A DNA stretch of 17,833 nt from AC-37 sp036382905 (GTDB lineage Bacteria > Actinomycetota > Thermoleophilia > Solirubrobacterales > Thermoleophilaceae), in assembly GCA_036382905.1 (NCBI GenBank), contig DASVPL010000198.1, positions 1 through 17,833 on the forward strand, written 5' to 3'. The notes below the pieces were generated by a model. That model worked only from the letters and a program-made list of their open reading frames with translations. It was not told the origin of the DNA and searched no databases. A program made the position numbers and the translations under genes. Below are positions 1-6,023 of this stretch, piece by piece (position 1 is the first letter of the stretch; the number at the start of each line of letters is the position of its first letter).

Positions 1-174
1 CTGAAGGGCCAGCTCAAGCAGGCCACGCGGACCGGAGCGCGCTTCGTGGCCGTGCTGCGCGAGGATGCGACCGTGCTCCAGGACACCGACACCCGCGAGG
101 AAGTCCCGCTCGAAGGCGGCCCGGACGGCGTCGTCGCCGCCGTGATGCGCCACCTGGGGACCGGATCGCTGTGA
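1..174 (+). CDS. hisS: Histidyl-tRNA synthetase, C-terminal end (partial)
   Basis: The plus-strand frame starting at base 1 is open to a TGA at 172-174 and encodes 57 residues. The segment LKGQLKQATRTGARF followed by an alternating beta pattern and a closing RHLG-type helix matches the end of the anticodon-binding domain of class II HisRS, which charges tRNA-His in the cytoplasm. The stop overlaps the GTG start of aspS by four bases (GTGA), the usual hisS-aspS arrangement in bacteria, and that neighbour is the main support for the assignment. The 5' part lies outside the window, so the catalytic motifs cannot be checked. Another class II synthetase with the same anticodon-binding fold (ProRS, ThrRS) is possible but less likely given the neighbour. 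Confidence 0.8.
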   Translation: MKGQLKQATRTGARFVAVLREDATVLQDTDTREEVPLEGGPDGVVAAVMRHLGTGSL

Positions 175-1952
175 GAAGCGCCCCGCGCGAGAACGCCTAC
201 CGCGAGGCCTGGACCGGCGAGCTGCGCTCTGCCGACGTCGGCCGGACCGTCACGGTCGCGGGCTGGGTGCACCGCCGCCGCGACCACGGCGGGCTGATCT
301 TCATCGACCTGCGCGACCGCACGGGGCTGCTCCAGATCGTCTTCCACCCGGAGTCCGCACCCGAGGCGCACGCCGCCGCGCACGACCTGCGCGCCGAGGA
401 CGTGATCTCGGTCGGCGGCCGCCTGACGCGCCGCGAGGAGGGTCAGGTCAACCCGAACCTGCCGACCGGCGAGATCGAGCTGACCGTCACGGAGCTCGAG
501 CAGCTCGCCGACGCCGACACCCCGCCGTTCCAGGTCGACGACGAGGGCACCGTGGCCGAGGAGCTGCGGCTGCGCTACCGCTACCTCGACCTGCGCCGCG
601 ACCGCATGCGCCAGGCGATCGAGCTGCGCCACCGCGTGGTGGCCGCCATCCGCGACCACCTCAACGCCCAGGACTTCCTAGAGATCGAGACCCCGATGCT
701 CACGCGCTCGACGCCCGAGGGCGCGCGCGACTACCTCGTGCCGAGCCGCGTGCAGCACGGCTCCTGGTACGCGCTGCCGCAGTCGCCGCAGCTCTTCAAG
801 CAGCTCTTCATGGTGGGCGGCCTCGAGCGCTACTTCCAGATCGTCCGCTGCTTCCGCGACGAGGATCCGCGCGCCGACCGTCAGCCCGAGTTCACGCAGC
901 TCGACATCGAGATGTCGTTCGTCGAGGAGGAGGACGTCTTCGCGCTGATCGACCCGCTGCTCGAGTCGCTGCTGGGCATCGTCGGGATCGAGGTCTCCTT
1001 CCCGCTCGACCGCATGTCCTACGACGAGGCGATCCTCCGCTACGGCACCGACCGCCCGGACCGGCGCCCGGGCATGGAGATTCACGACCTCGGCGAGGTC
1101 TTCGCCGGCTCGGAGTTCAAGGTCTTCGCGGGCGCGCTCGAGTCGGGCGGGGTGGTGCGCGGGTTCCGGGCGAGCGGGGGCGAGTGGCCGCGGCGGCGCT
1201 TCGACGAGCTGACCGAGCGGGCGAAGTCGCTCGGCGCCAAGGGCCTCGTGTGGGCGGTGGTCGAGCGCGCCGAGGACGGCTCCGGCCTCGGCTGGCGCTC
1301 GCGGGTGGCGAAGTTCCTCCAGGCCGACGAGATGGCGCGCGCCGTCGAGGCGCTCGGTGCGGGGGAGGGCGACGTGTTGCTGCTCGTGGCCGACGACGCG
1401 AAGGTGGCCGCGCGCGTGCTCGGCGACCTGCGGCTCGAGGTCGCCGGCCCGCAGGAGGGTCACGACCTGCTCTGGGTGGTCGACTTCCCCATGTTCGAGT
1501 GGAACGAGGGGGAGGGGAGGCTCGACCCGCTGCACCATCCGTTCACGTCGCCGGGCACGGACCTCGACGACGACCCGGCGAAGTGGCGCAGCCGCGCGTA
1601 CGACGTGATCATGGACGGCTGGGAGCTCGGCGGCGGGTCGATCCGCATCAGCGACATCGACGTGCAGGAGCGCGTCTTCACCGCGATCGGGCTCGCTCCC
1701 GAGGAGGCGCGCGAGCGCTTCGGCTTCCTGCTCGAGGCGTTCCGCTACGGGGCCCCGCCGCACGGCGGCATCGCGTTCGGTCTCGATCGGATCGTGGCCA
1801 TGCTCGCCGGGCGCGAGTCGATCCGCGACGTGATCGCGTTCCCGAAGACCTCCACCGCGCAGGACCTGCTCACCGGCGCGCCCGCGCCCGTGGACGAGGC
1901 GCAGCTCAAGGACCTCGGGGTCGCGCTGCGCAAGCCGCCGCCGGGCGCGTGA
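171..1952 (+). CDS. aspS: Aspartyl-tRNA synthetase (predicted non-discriminating)
   Basis: A 593-residue class IIb synthetase that aminoacylates tRNA with aspartate. The N-terminal OB-fold anticodon domain (about residues 15-115) is followed by the catalytic core, with motif 2 at about F228 (FRDEDPRADRQPEF), the bacterial GAD insertion in the middle (about 290-420), and motif 3 starting at G533 (GIAFGLDRI). Length is normal for bacterial AspRS. His39 in RRRDHGG and Gly91 in RREEGQ align with the two positions that are Leu and Lys in E. coli. His and Gly there are characteristic of non-discriminating enzymes that also charge tRNA-Asn, which would require GatCAB to make Asn-tRNA. The GTG start at 171 overlaps the hisS stop by 4 bp, suggesting translational coupling. 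The family call is firm; the specificity is inferred from two residues. Confidence 0.97.
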   Translation: MRSAPRENAYREAWTGELRSADVGRTVTVAGWVHRRRDHGGLIFIDLRDRTGLLQIVFHPESAPEAHAAAHDLRAEDVISVGGRLTRREEGQVNPNLPTGEIELTVTELEQLADADTPPFQVDDEGTVAEELRLRYRYLDLRRDRMRQAIELRHRVVAAIRDHLNAQDFLEIETPMLTRSTPEGARDYLVPSRVQHGSWYALPQSPQLFKQLFMVGGLERYFQIVRCFRDEDPRADRQPEFTQLDIEMSFVEEEDVFALIDPLLESLLGIVGIEVSFPLDRMSYDEAILRYGTDRPDRRPGMEIHDLGEVFAGSEFKVFAGALESGGVVRGFRASGGEWPRRRFDELTERAKSLGAKGLVWAVVERAEDGSGLGWRSRVAKFLQADEMARAVEALGAGEGDVLLLVADDAKVAARVLGDLRLEVAGPQEGHDLLWVVDFPMFEWNEGEGRLDPLHHPFTSPGTDLDDDPAKWRSRAYDVIMDGWELGGGSIRISDIDVQERVFTAIGLAPEEARERFGFLLEAFRYGAPPHGGIAFGLDRIVAMLAGRESIRDVIAFPKTSTAQDLLTGAPAPVDEAQLKDLGVALRKPPPGA

Positions 1953-1990
1953 ACGCGGCTCCGGCCCGGCCGCCCCGCTGGTAGCTTTCG

Positions 1991-2111
1991 CGGCCCTGGC
2001 TTGCTCGCCAGCCGCCCGGTTCGGTTGAGCCAACACCACCGAAACAGGGTGCCCCACTCGGGCCGGGTCGTGGCCCGTCCCGGAGGGCGCCCGAACTTGC
2101 TGAAGCAGGTT
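1991..2111 (+). ncRNA. Candidate structured RNA or leader: five consecutive hairpins
   Basis: Between aspS and mnmA there is a run of closely spaced inverted repeats: CTGGC/GCCAG (1996-2000 with 2007-2011, extended by CGG/CCG), TTCGGT/ACCGAA (2020-2025 with 2038-2043), GGGTG/CACTC (2047-2051 with 2055-2059), GGGCC/GGCCC (2060-2064 with 2072-2076), and AACTTGCT/AGCAGGTT with one G-U pair (2094-2101 with 2104-2111). An alternative pairing of 2019-2024 with 2091-2096 is possible. No coding frame here looks real. No signature of SRP RNA, tmRNA, RNase P, T-box or a common riboswitch was seen. High GC makes chance hairpins likely, but the two stems rich in A-T pairs are less easily explained that way. 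It could be an sRNA, an mnmA leader, or only the aspS terminator region. The strand is assumed. Confidence 0.3.
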
Positions 2112-2132
2112 CAACACAAGGGCGACAGCGGC

Positions 2133-2247
2133 AAGCCGGGGCTCTTGGATCCGGTGCGCGGGGCTCTTGCGTGCGGCGCGCGGGGCCTCCCGGCTTCCGG
2201 CGCGCGGGGGCTCTCGGCTGCGGCGCCCGCGGGCTCTCGGCTCCGGC
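2133..2247. repeat. Degenerate tandem repeat, 22-24 bp unit, about 5 copies
   Basis: Five adjacent units can be laid out: 2133-2155, 2156-2177, 2178-2201, 2202-2224 and 2225-2247, with a partial sixth from 2248. The shared pattern is GCGCGGGGCTCT, then about five variable bases, then CGGC or CCGG. Units differ by substitutions and 1-2 bp indels. The repeat lies in the aspS-mnmA gap, just upstream of the mnmA start region, and one open frame runs through it into mnmA. The lack of length conservation modulo three argues that it is not translated. Confidence 0.6.
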
Positions 2248-2263
2248 AAGCCGGGTGCTTCTC

Positions 2264-2280
2264 TTTAATACAGCGCAGGA
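2264..2280 (+). promoter_or_regulatory. Possible -10 element and weak ribosome site for mnmA
   Basis: TTTAAT (2264-2269) is one of very few A/T-rich hexamers in this stretch and matches the -10 consensus at five of six bases. A start site 6-7 bases downstream would give a short leader containing AGGA (2277-2280) before the GTG at 2294. No recognisable -35 hexamer lies 17 bp upstream, so this is a weak call. It mainly serves to favour the GTG at 2294 over starts inside the tandem repeat. Confidence 0.25.
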
Positions 2281-2293
2281 ACTCGCAAACCTC

Positions 2294-3850
2294 GTGTCGC
2301 ACGGCCTCTCGATCCCGCCCTTGGAGGACCATCTCGCCGCTCCGCGCGGACGGGGCCGGCTACGCGATGGCGCTCACGCCGGCAGCGCCGGCGGCGCGCC
2401 GTGCGGCGATCTCATCCGGATCGCGCTCGAGGTCCGCGACGGCCGCGTGGCCGACGCCGGCTTCGACGCGAGCGGCTGCTCCGCCGCTCAGGCGGCGGGC
2501 AGCGCCGTGGTCGAGCTGGTCCGCGGCCGCCCGGTGCTCGATGCGGCGCGCGTCGCGCCGGCGACCGTGAGCGACGAGCTCGGCGGCCTCTCGCCCGAGC
2601 GCCACCACGCGGCGGCGCTCGCCGCGGACGCGCTGCACCGCGCCCTCGCGGCGGCCGCGGCGGACCCCGCCGCGCTGCTCGCGCCCGGCGTCGTCGGCGA
2701 CCCGGCCGCGACGCCCGCATCGCCGCTCGCGGGCCGCACCCTCGTCGCCATGTCCGGCGGCGTGGACAGCGCTGTGGCCGCGCACCTCTGCCGCGAGCGC
2801 GGCGACGACGTCGTGGCGGTCACCCTCGAGCTCTGGGCCGACGCCGCGAACGACGGCACGCGGAGCTGCTGCTCGCCGCAGGCCGTCACGCATGCCCGCG
2901 CGCTCGCGCACCGCATGGGCCTTCCGCACCTCACGCTCGACCTGAGCGAGGCGTTCCGCCACGACGTGGTCGACGACTTCCTCGCCGAGCACGCCGCCGG
3001 CACCACGCCCAACCCGTGCGTGCGCTGCAACGGCCTCGTCCGCTTCGGCGCGATGCTCGCCCTGGCCGAGCGGGTCGGCGCCGAGCGCCTCGTCACCGGC
3101 CACTACGCCCGCATCGCGCGCGACGAGCAGGGTCCGCTCGTGCGCCAGGCCGCCGACCCGCTGAAGGACCAGGCCTACATGCTCGCCCGCCTCGACCCGG
3201 AGCTGCTCGACCGCCTCGAGTTCCCCCTCGGCGACCTCGCCAAGCCCGAGACGCGCGCCATCGCCCGCGCCGCCGGCCTGCCGGTGGCCGACCGCCCCGA
3301 CAGCCAGGACCTCTGCTTCCTCGCGGGCACCACCGCGCAGGCGTTCATGGGCCGCCACGCCGGACCCGCCGCGCGCCCCGGTGAGATCGTCGACGAGCGC
3401 GGGCGCGTGCTTGGCACGCACGACGGCCAGCACCGCTTCACCGTCGGTCAGCGCCGCGGCATCGGGGTCTCCTCGCGCGAGCCGCTCTACGTGGTGCGCA
3501 AACACGCCGGCTCGAACCGCGTGGTCGTCGGACCGCGCGCCGCCCTGGCGCGCCGCTCGATCGCGCTGAGCGGCGCGACGCTGCACCGCGACGGCGCCGA
3601 GGTCGATCGCGTGAAGCTGCGCTACCGCTCGGACCCCCTGCCCTGCCGCGTCACCGCCGCCGCGCCCGCCGGGCGCCACGGCCGCCTCGAGCTCGAGCTC
3701 GGCGCCGAGGTGCACGGAGTCGCGCCCGGCCAGACGGCCTGCCTCATGCGACGCGACGCGGTGGTCGGATGGGCGACCATTCGCCCCGACGAGATGCCCA
3801 TGCCGGATTCCCATTCCCTACCGATGAGCGAGGTGGCCCTTGCCCCGTGA
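2294..3850 (+). CDS. mnmA: IscU/SufU-like domain fused to tRNA 2-thiouridylase MnmA
   Basis: A 518-residue fusion from the GTG at 2294. Residues about 10-120 match IscU/SufU scaffolds: EDHLAAPRGRGRL, then Cys37-Gly-Asp39, Gly-Cys62, and a C-terminal helix with His105. The third scaffold cysteine is Ala106. From about 145 the protein is MnmA, which thiolates U34 of tRNA-Lys, -Glu and -Gln: PP-loop SGGVDSA at 154-160, a Cys242-x-x-Cys245 pair in NPCVRCN, GHYARI, KDQAYML, Cys341 in SQDLCF, and FTVGQRRG near 390. CxxC plus a distal Cys is the signature of iron-sulfur-dependent MnmA, so the fused domain plausibly supplies or holds the cluster. Other in-frame starts are GTG 2171 and 2255 (in or just after the tandem repeat) and TTG 2321; 2294 best fits the scaffold domain's N-terminus. 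The 3' end overlaps the next gene by 11 bp. Confidence 0.93.
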   Translation: MSHGLSIPPLEDHLAAPRGRGRLRDGAHAGSAGGAPCGDLIRIALEVRDGRVADAGFDASGCSAAQAAGSAVVELVRGRPVLDAARVAPATVSDELGGLSPERHHAAALAADALHRALAAAAADPAALLAPGVVGDPAATPASPLAGRTLVAMSGGVDSAVAAHLCRERGDDVVAVTLELWADAANDGTRSCCSPQAVTHARALAHRMGLPHLTLDLSEAFRHDVVDDFLAEHAAGTTPNPCVRCNGLVRFGAMLALAERVGAERLVTGHYARIARDEQGPLVRQAADPLKDQAYMLARLDPELLDRLEFPLGDLAKPETRAIARAAGLPVADRPDSQDLCFLAGTTAQAFMGRHAGPAARPGEIVDERGRVLGTHDGQHRFTVGQRRGIGVSSREPLYVVRKHAGSNRVVVGPRAALARRSIALSGATLHRDGAEVDRVKLRYRSDPLPCRVTAAAPAGRHGRLELELGAEVHGVAPGQTACLMRRDAVVGWATIRPDEMPMPDSHSLPMSEVALAP

Positions 3851-4229
3851 CAGGATCGAGCTGACGACGCCGGTCGGACGCGCCTGGGAGGCGGTGGTCC
3901 GGATGGTGCTCGGCGGCATCGCCGACCGGCTCGACCTCGGCTTCGACCAGCTCGACGACCTCCAACTCGCGGTTGAGCGCCTGCTGGCCGAGGGCGACCC
4001 CAGGGACCCGGTCTCGCTGTCGTTCGAGCTGACCGAAGGCGGCGTGCGCGCTCGCATCGGGCCGCTCCGCGACACCGCGCTTGCCGAGGCGCTCCAGGGC
4101 CCCGAGCCACCCCCCGGCGTGCTCACCCTTCCGCGCATCCTGTCGACCGTGGTCGACTCGTACGGGATCGAGGAGGTCGCCGACGGCCACCTGATCGTGC
4201 GACTGGAGAAGCTGGTCCGGAGGCAATGA
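3840..4229 (+). CDS. Degenerate GHKL anti-sigma-like protein (RsbW/SpoIIAB type)
   Basis: A 129-residue protein starting at TTG 3840, with GAGGTGG at 3830-3836 as ribosome site, overlapping the mnmA 3' end by 11 bp. The arrangement IELTTP, a long helix, LDDLQLAVERLLAEG, then SFELTEGGVRARIGPL follows the HATPase fold of RsbW/SpoIIAB-type anti-sigma kinases. The N-box Asn of the usual AVxEAxxNA is absent (AVERLLAEG), and no DxGxG ATP-lid motif is visible, so ATP binding is doubtful. Its stop overlaps the ATG of the sigma factor (ATGA), which strongly suggests it is that factor's partner. It could sequester the sigma factor without kinase activity or act as a regulatory chaperone. The fold is inferred from pattern and context, and the direction of regulation is unknown. 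Confidence 0.72.
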   Translation: MPRDRIELTTPVGRAWEAVVRMVLGGIADRLDLGFDQLDDLQLAVERLLAEGDPRDPVSLSFELTEGGVRARIGPLRDTALAEALQGPEPPPGVLTLPRILSTVVDSYGIEEVADGHLIVRLEKLVRRQ

Positions 4230-4966
4230 GCACAGTGCAGCCGGTGACCGACGATCGTGAGCTGCTCCGCCGCTACCACGTGGACGGCGACCCGTCCGCG
4301 CGCGAGGAGCTGGTGAACCGCCACCTCCCGCTGGTGCGCTCGCTCGCGCGCCGCTACGCGGGTCGTGGCGAGGCGCTCGAGGACATCGAGCAGGTGGGCG
4401 CGATCGGCCTGATCAAGGCGATCGACCGCTACGAGCTCTCGCGGGAGGTCGCGCTCACGACCTACGCGACGCCGAACGTGGTCGGCGCGATCAAGCGCCA
4501 CGTCCGCGACAAGGGCTGGGCCATTCGCGTGCCGCGCGCGCTCCAGGAGCTGAACGGCAAGATGGGGCCGACGATCGAGCGACTCACCTCGAAGCTCGGC
4601 CGCTCGCCGAGCATCGCCGAGATCGCGGCCGAGTTCGAGACCTCCACCGAGCAGGTGCTGGAGGCGCTCGAGGCCGGCTCGGCCTACGCGCCGCTGTCGC
4701 TCTCGACGGGCCCGAGCGGCGACGAGGAGCTCGACCCGATGGAGACGATCGGCGAGCTCGACGAGGAGTTCGACCGCACCGACGACCGCACCTCGCTCGA
4801 GCCCGCGCTCGCCGCGCTGCCCGAGCGCGAGCGCGAGATCCTCCGCATGCGCTTCGAGGACGGCCTGACCCAGACGCAGATCGCCGAGCGGATCGGCATC
4901 TCGCAGATGCACGTATCGCGGCTGATCCGGCGCTCGCTCGAGCGCATGCGCAACCAGCTCACGTAG
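4226..4966 (+). CDS. RNA polymerase sigma factor, SigB/SigF/SigG family
   Basis: A 246-residue group 3 sigma-70 factor that redirects RNA polymerase, typically to stress or developmental promoters. Region 2 includes EDIEQVGAIGLIKAIDRYE, followed by TYATPNVVGAIKRHVRDKGW and RVPRALQEL. Region 3 is about residues 110-160 (LGRSPSIAEIAAEF). Region 4 ends in a helix-turn-helix, GLTQTQIAERIGISQMHVSR, near 215-234. There is no region 1.1, as expected for this group. The ATG at 4226 is preceded by GGAGG (4219-4223) and overlaps the stop of the anti-sigma-like gene, so the two are probably translated in a fixed ratio. A short GC hairpin follows (CGCCGC/GCGGCG at 4972-4986) before the ABC operon, 25 bp downstream. 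Which SigB/F paralogue this is cannot be decided from the sequence. Confidence 0.95.
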   Translation: MSTVQPVTDDRELLRRYHVDGDPSAREELVNRHLPLVRSLARRYAGRGEALEDIEQVGAIGLIKAIDRYELSREVALTTYATPNVVGAIKRHVRDKGWAIRVPRALQELNGKMGPTIERLTSKLGRSPSIAEIAAEFETSTEQVLEALEAGSAYAPLSLSTGPSGDEELDPMETIGELDEEFDRTDDRTSLEPALAALPEREREILRMRFEDGLTQTQIAERIGISQMHVSRLIRRSLERMRNQLT

Positions 4967-4991
4967 GTTCCCGCCGCGCAGCGGCGAACCA

Positions 4992-5957
4992 GTGGCCGTG
5001 ACCACCGCGGCCGCCGAGATCGTCCCGGGGCCTCCGCCCGACATCGCCGCGCGCTCGCCGTTCGAGCTGTTCTGGCGCCGCCTGCGTCGCGACCGGCTCG
5101 CCTTCGCGGCGCTCGGCTTCATCGTCTTCCTGATCGTCGTCGCGCTGCTCGCGCCCGTGATCGTGGACGTGACCGGGTCGCGGCCGCCGAACGAGACGGG
5201 CAAGCGCTTCCTCGACCCGGAGTTCGGCACGGCGACGGGCCCCAGCTCTGAGAACCCGTTCGGAGTGGACACGCTCGGCCGCGACGTCCTCAGCCGCGTC
5301 CTGTATGGCGCCCGCGTGTCGCTTCAGGTCGCTCTGATCGCCACCGCACTGTCGGTGCTGATCGGACTTTTGGTGGGGCTGGTGGCCGGCTACTACCGCG
5401 GCTGGGTGGACGCGGTCCTGTCGCGGGTCATCGACGTGCTGCTGGCGTTCCCGATCCTCCTGCTGGCGCTCGGCATCGCCGCGGCGTGCTCGTTCGGCGA
5501 GGGCTGCCTGCGCGGCGTGGTCAAGCCGGGACTGGGCGTGGTGATCTTCGTGATCGCGTTCGTCAACTGGACCTACATCGCGCGGATCGTGCGCGGGCAG
5601 GTACTCCAGCTCCGCGAGCGCGAGTTCGTCGAGGCGGCGCGCTCGCTGGGCGCCTCCGACGCGCGCATCCTGTTCCGCGAGATCCTCCCGAACCTCACCG
5701 CGCCGCTGCTCGTCTACACGACGCTGGCGATCCCGCAGAACATCCTCTTCGAGGCGGCGCTCTCGTTCCTGGGCGTCGGAGTCCAGCCGCCCGACGCGAG
5801 CTGGGGCAAGATGATCGCCGACGCGACGGCGGTCTTCGACACCGCCTGGTGGTACATGCTCTTCCCGGGCGCCGCCCTGCTTCTGACGGTCCTCTCGTTC
5901 AACATCCTCGGCGACGGACTGCAGGACGCGCTCGACCCCCGCGTAGGGGGGAACTGA
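4992..5957 (+). CDS. ABC importer permease, DppC/OppC family
   Basis: A 321-residue inner-membrane permease of a peptide/nickel-type importer. It has the OppC N-terminal segment (FWRRLRRDRLAF, then the first membrane helix near residues 35-57), a periplasmic loop with NPFGVDTLGRDVLSR, and five further hydrophobic segments. The EAA loop that contacts the ATPases starts at E214 (EAARSLGASDARILFREILP). GTG 4992 is taken as start; a second GTG at 4998 is possible and neither has a clear ribosome site. It is the first gene of the order permease-binding protein-permease-ATPase-ATPase, which differs from the common dppABCDF order. The substrate could be peptides, nickel or another small solute; sequence alone does not decide. 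Confidence 0.95.
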   Translation: MAVTTAAAEIVPGPPPDIAARSPFELFWRRLRRDRLAFAALGFIVFLIVVALLAPVIVDVTGSRPPNETGKRFLDPEFGTATGPSSENPFGVDTLGRDVLSRVLYGARVSLQVALIATALSVLIGLLVGLVAGYYRGWVDAVLSRVIDVLLAFPILLLALGIAAACSFGEGCLRGVVKPGLGVVIFVIAFVNWTYIARIVRGQVLQLREREFVEAARSLGASDARILFREILPNLTAPLLVYTTLAIPQNILFEAALSFLGVGVQPPDASWGKMIADATAVFDTAWWYMLFPGAALLLTVLSFNILGDGLQDALDPRVGGN

Positions 5958-6008
5958 CGCCCCCGTCAGAGGAACCGGCGCCGCGAAGGCGAACCCCGGC
6001 CCGACGAC

Positions 6009-6014
6009 AAGGAG
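6009..6014 (+). promoter_or_regulatory. Ribosome binding site that decides the binding-protein start
   Basis: AAGGAG abuts the ATG at 6015 with no spacing but lies 9 bases before the in-frame ATG at 6024. Correct spacing therefore favours 6024 as the start of the lipoprotein. The shorter N-terminus MRKQWLMAAIVGVLALVAAGC also gives a more typical signal peptide. Confidence 0.7.
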
Positions 6015-6023
6015 ATGAAGCGC

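Noticed and set aside
1985..2130. SRP RNA, tmRNA, RNase P RNA or T-box in the aspS-mnmA gap
   Set aside because: The diagnostic GGAAG-type SRP loop, tmRNA ends, RNase P core sequences and T-box sequence are not present, so only a generic structured region is claimed.
678..2249. Long minus-strand open frame opposite aspS (523 codons)
   Set aside because: Antisense shadow of a GC-rich gene: Arg/Ala/Glu/His-rich, low complexity, no domain; aspS on the other strand is certain.
2171..2293. N-terminal extension of the IscU-MnmA fusion from GTG 2171
   Set aside because: It would translate the degenerate tandem repeat and gives a low-complexity Arg/Gly/Ala segment unrelated to IscU; GTG 2294 fits the domain better.
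2360..3814. Long minus-strand open frame opposite mnmA
   Set aside because: Same kind of shadow; low-complexity product, and mnmA has full catalytic motifs.
3818..5272. Minus-strand open frame spanning the anti-sigma, sigma and permease genes
   Set aside because: It runs across three confidently assigned genes and has no recognisable domain.
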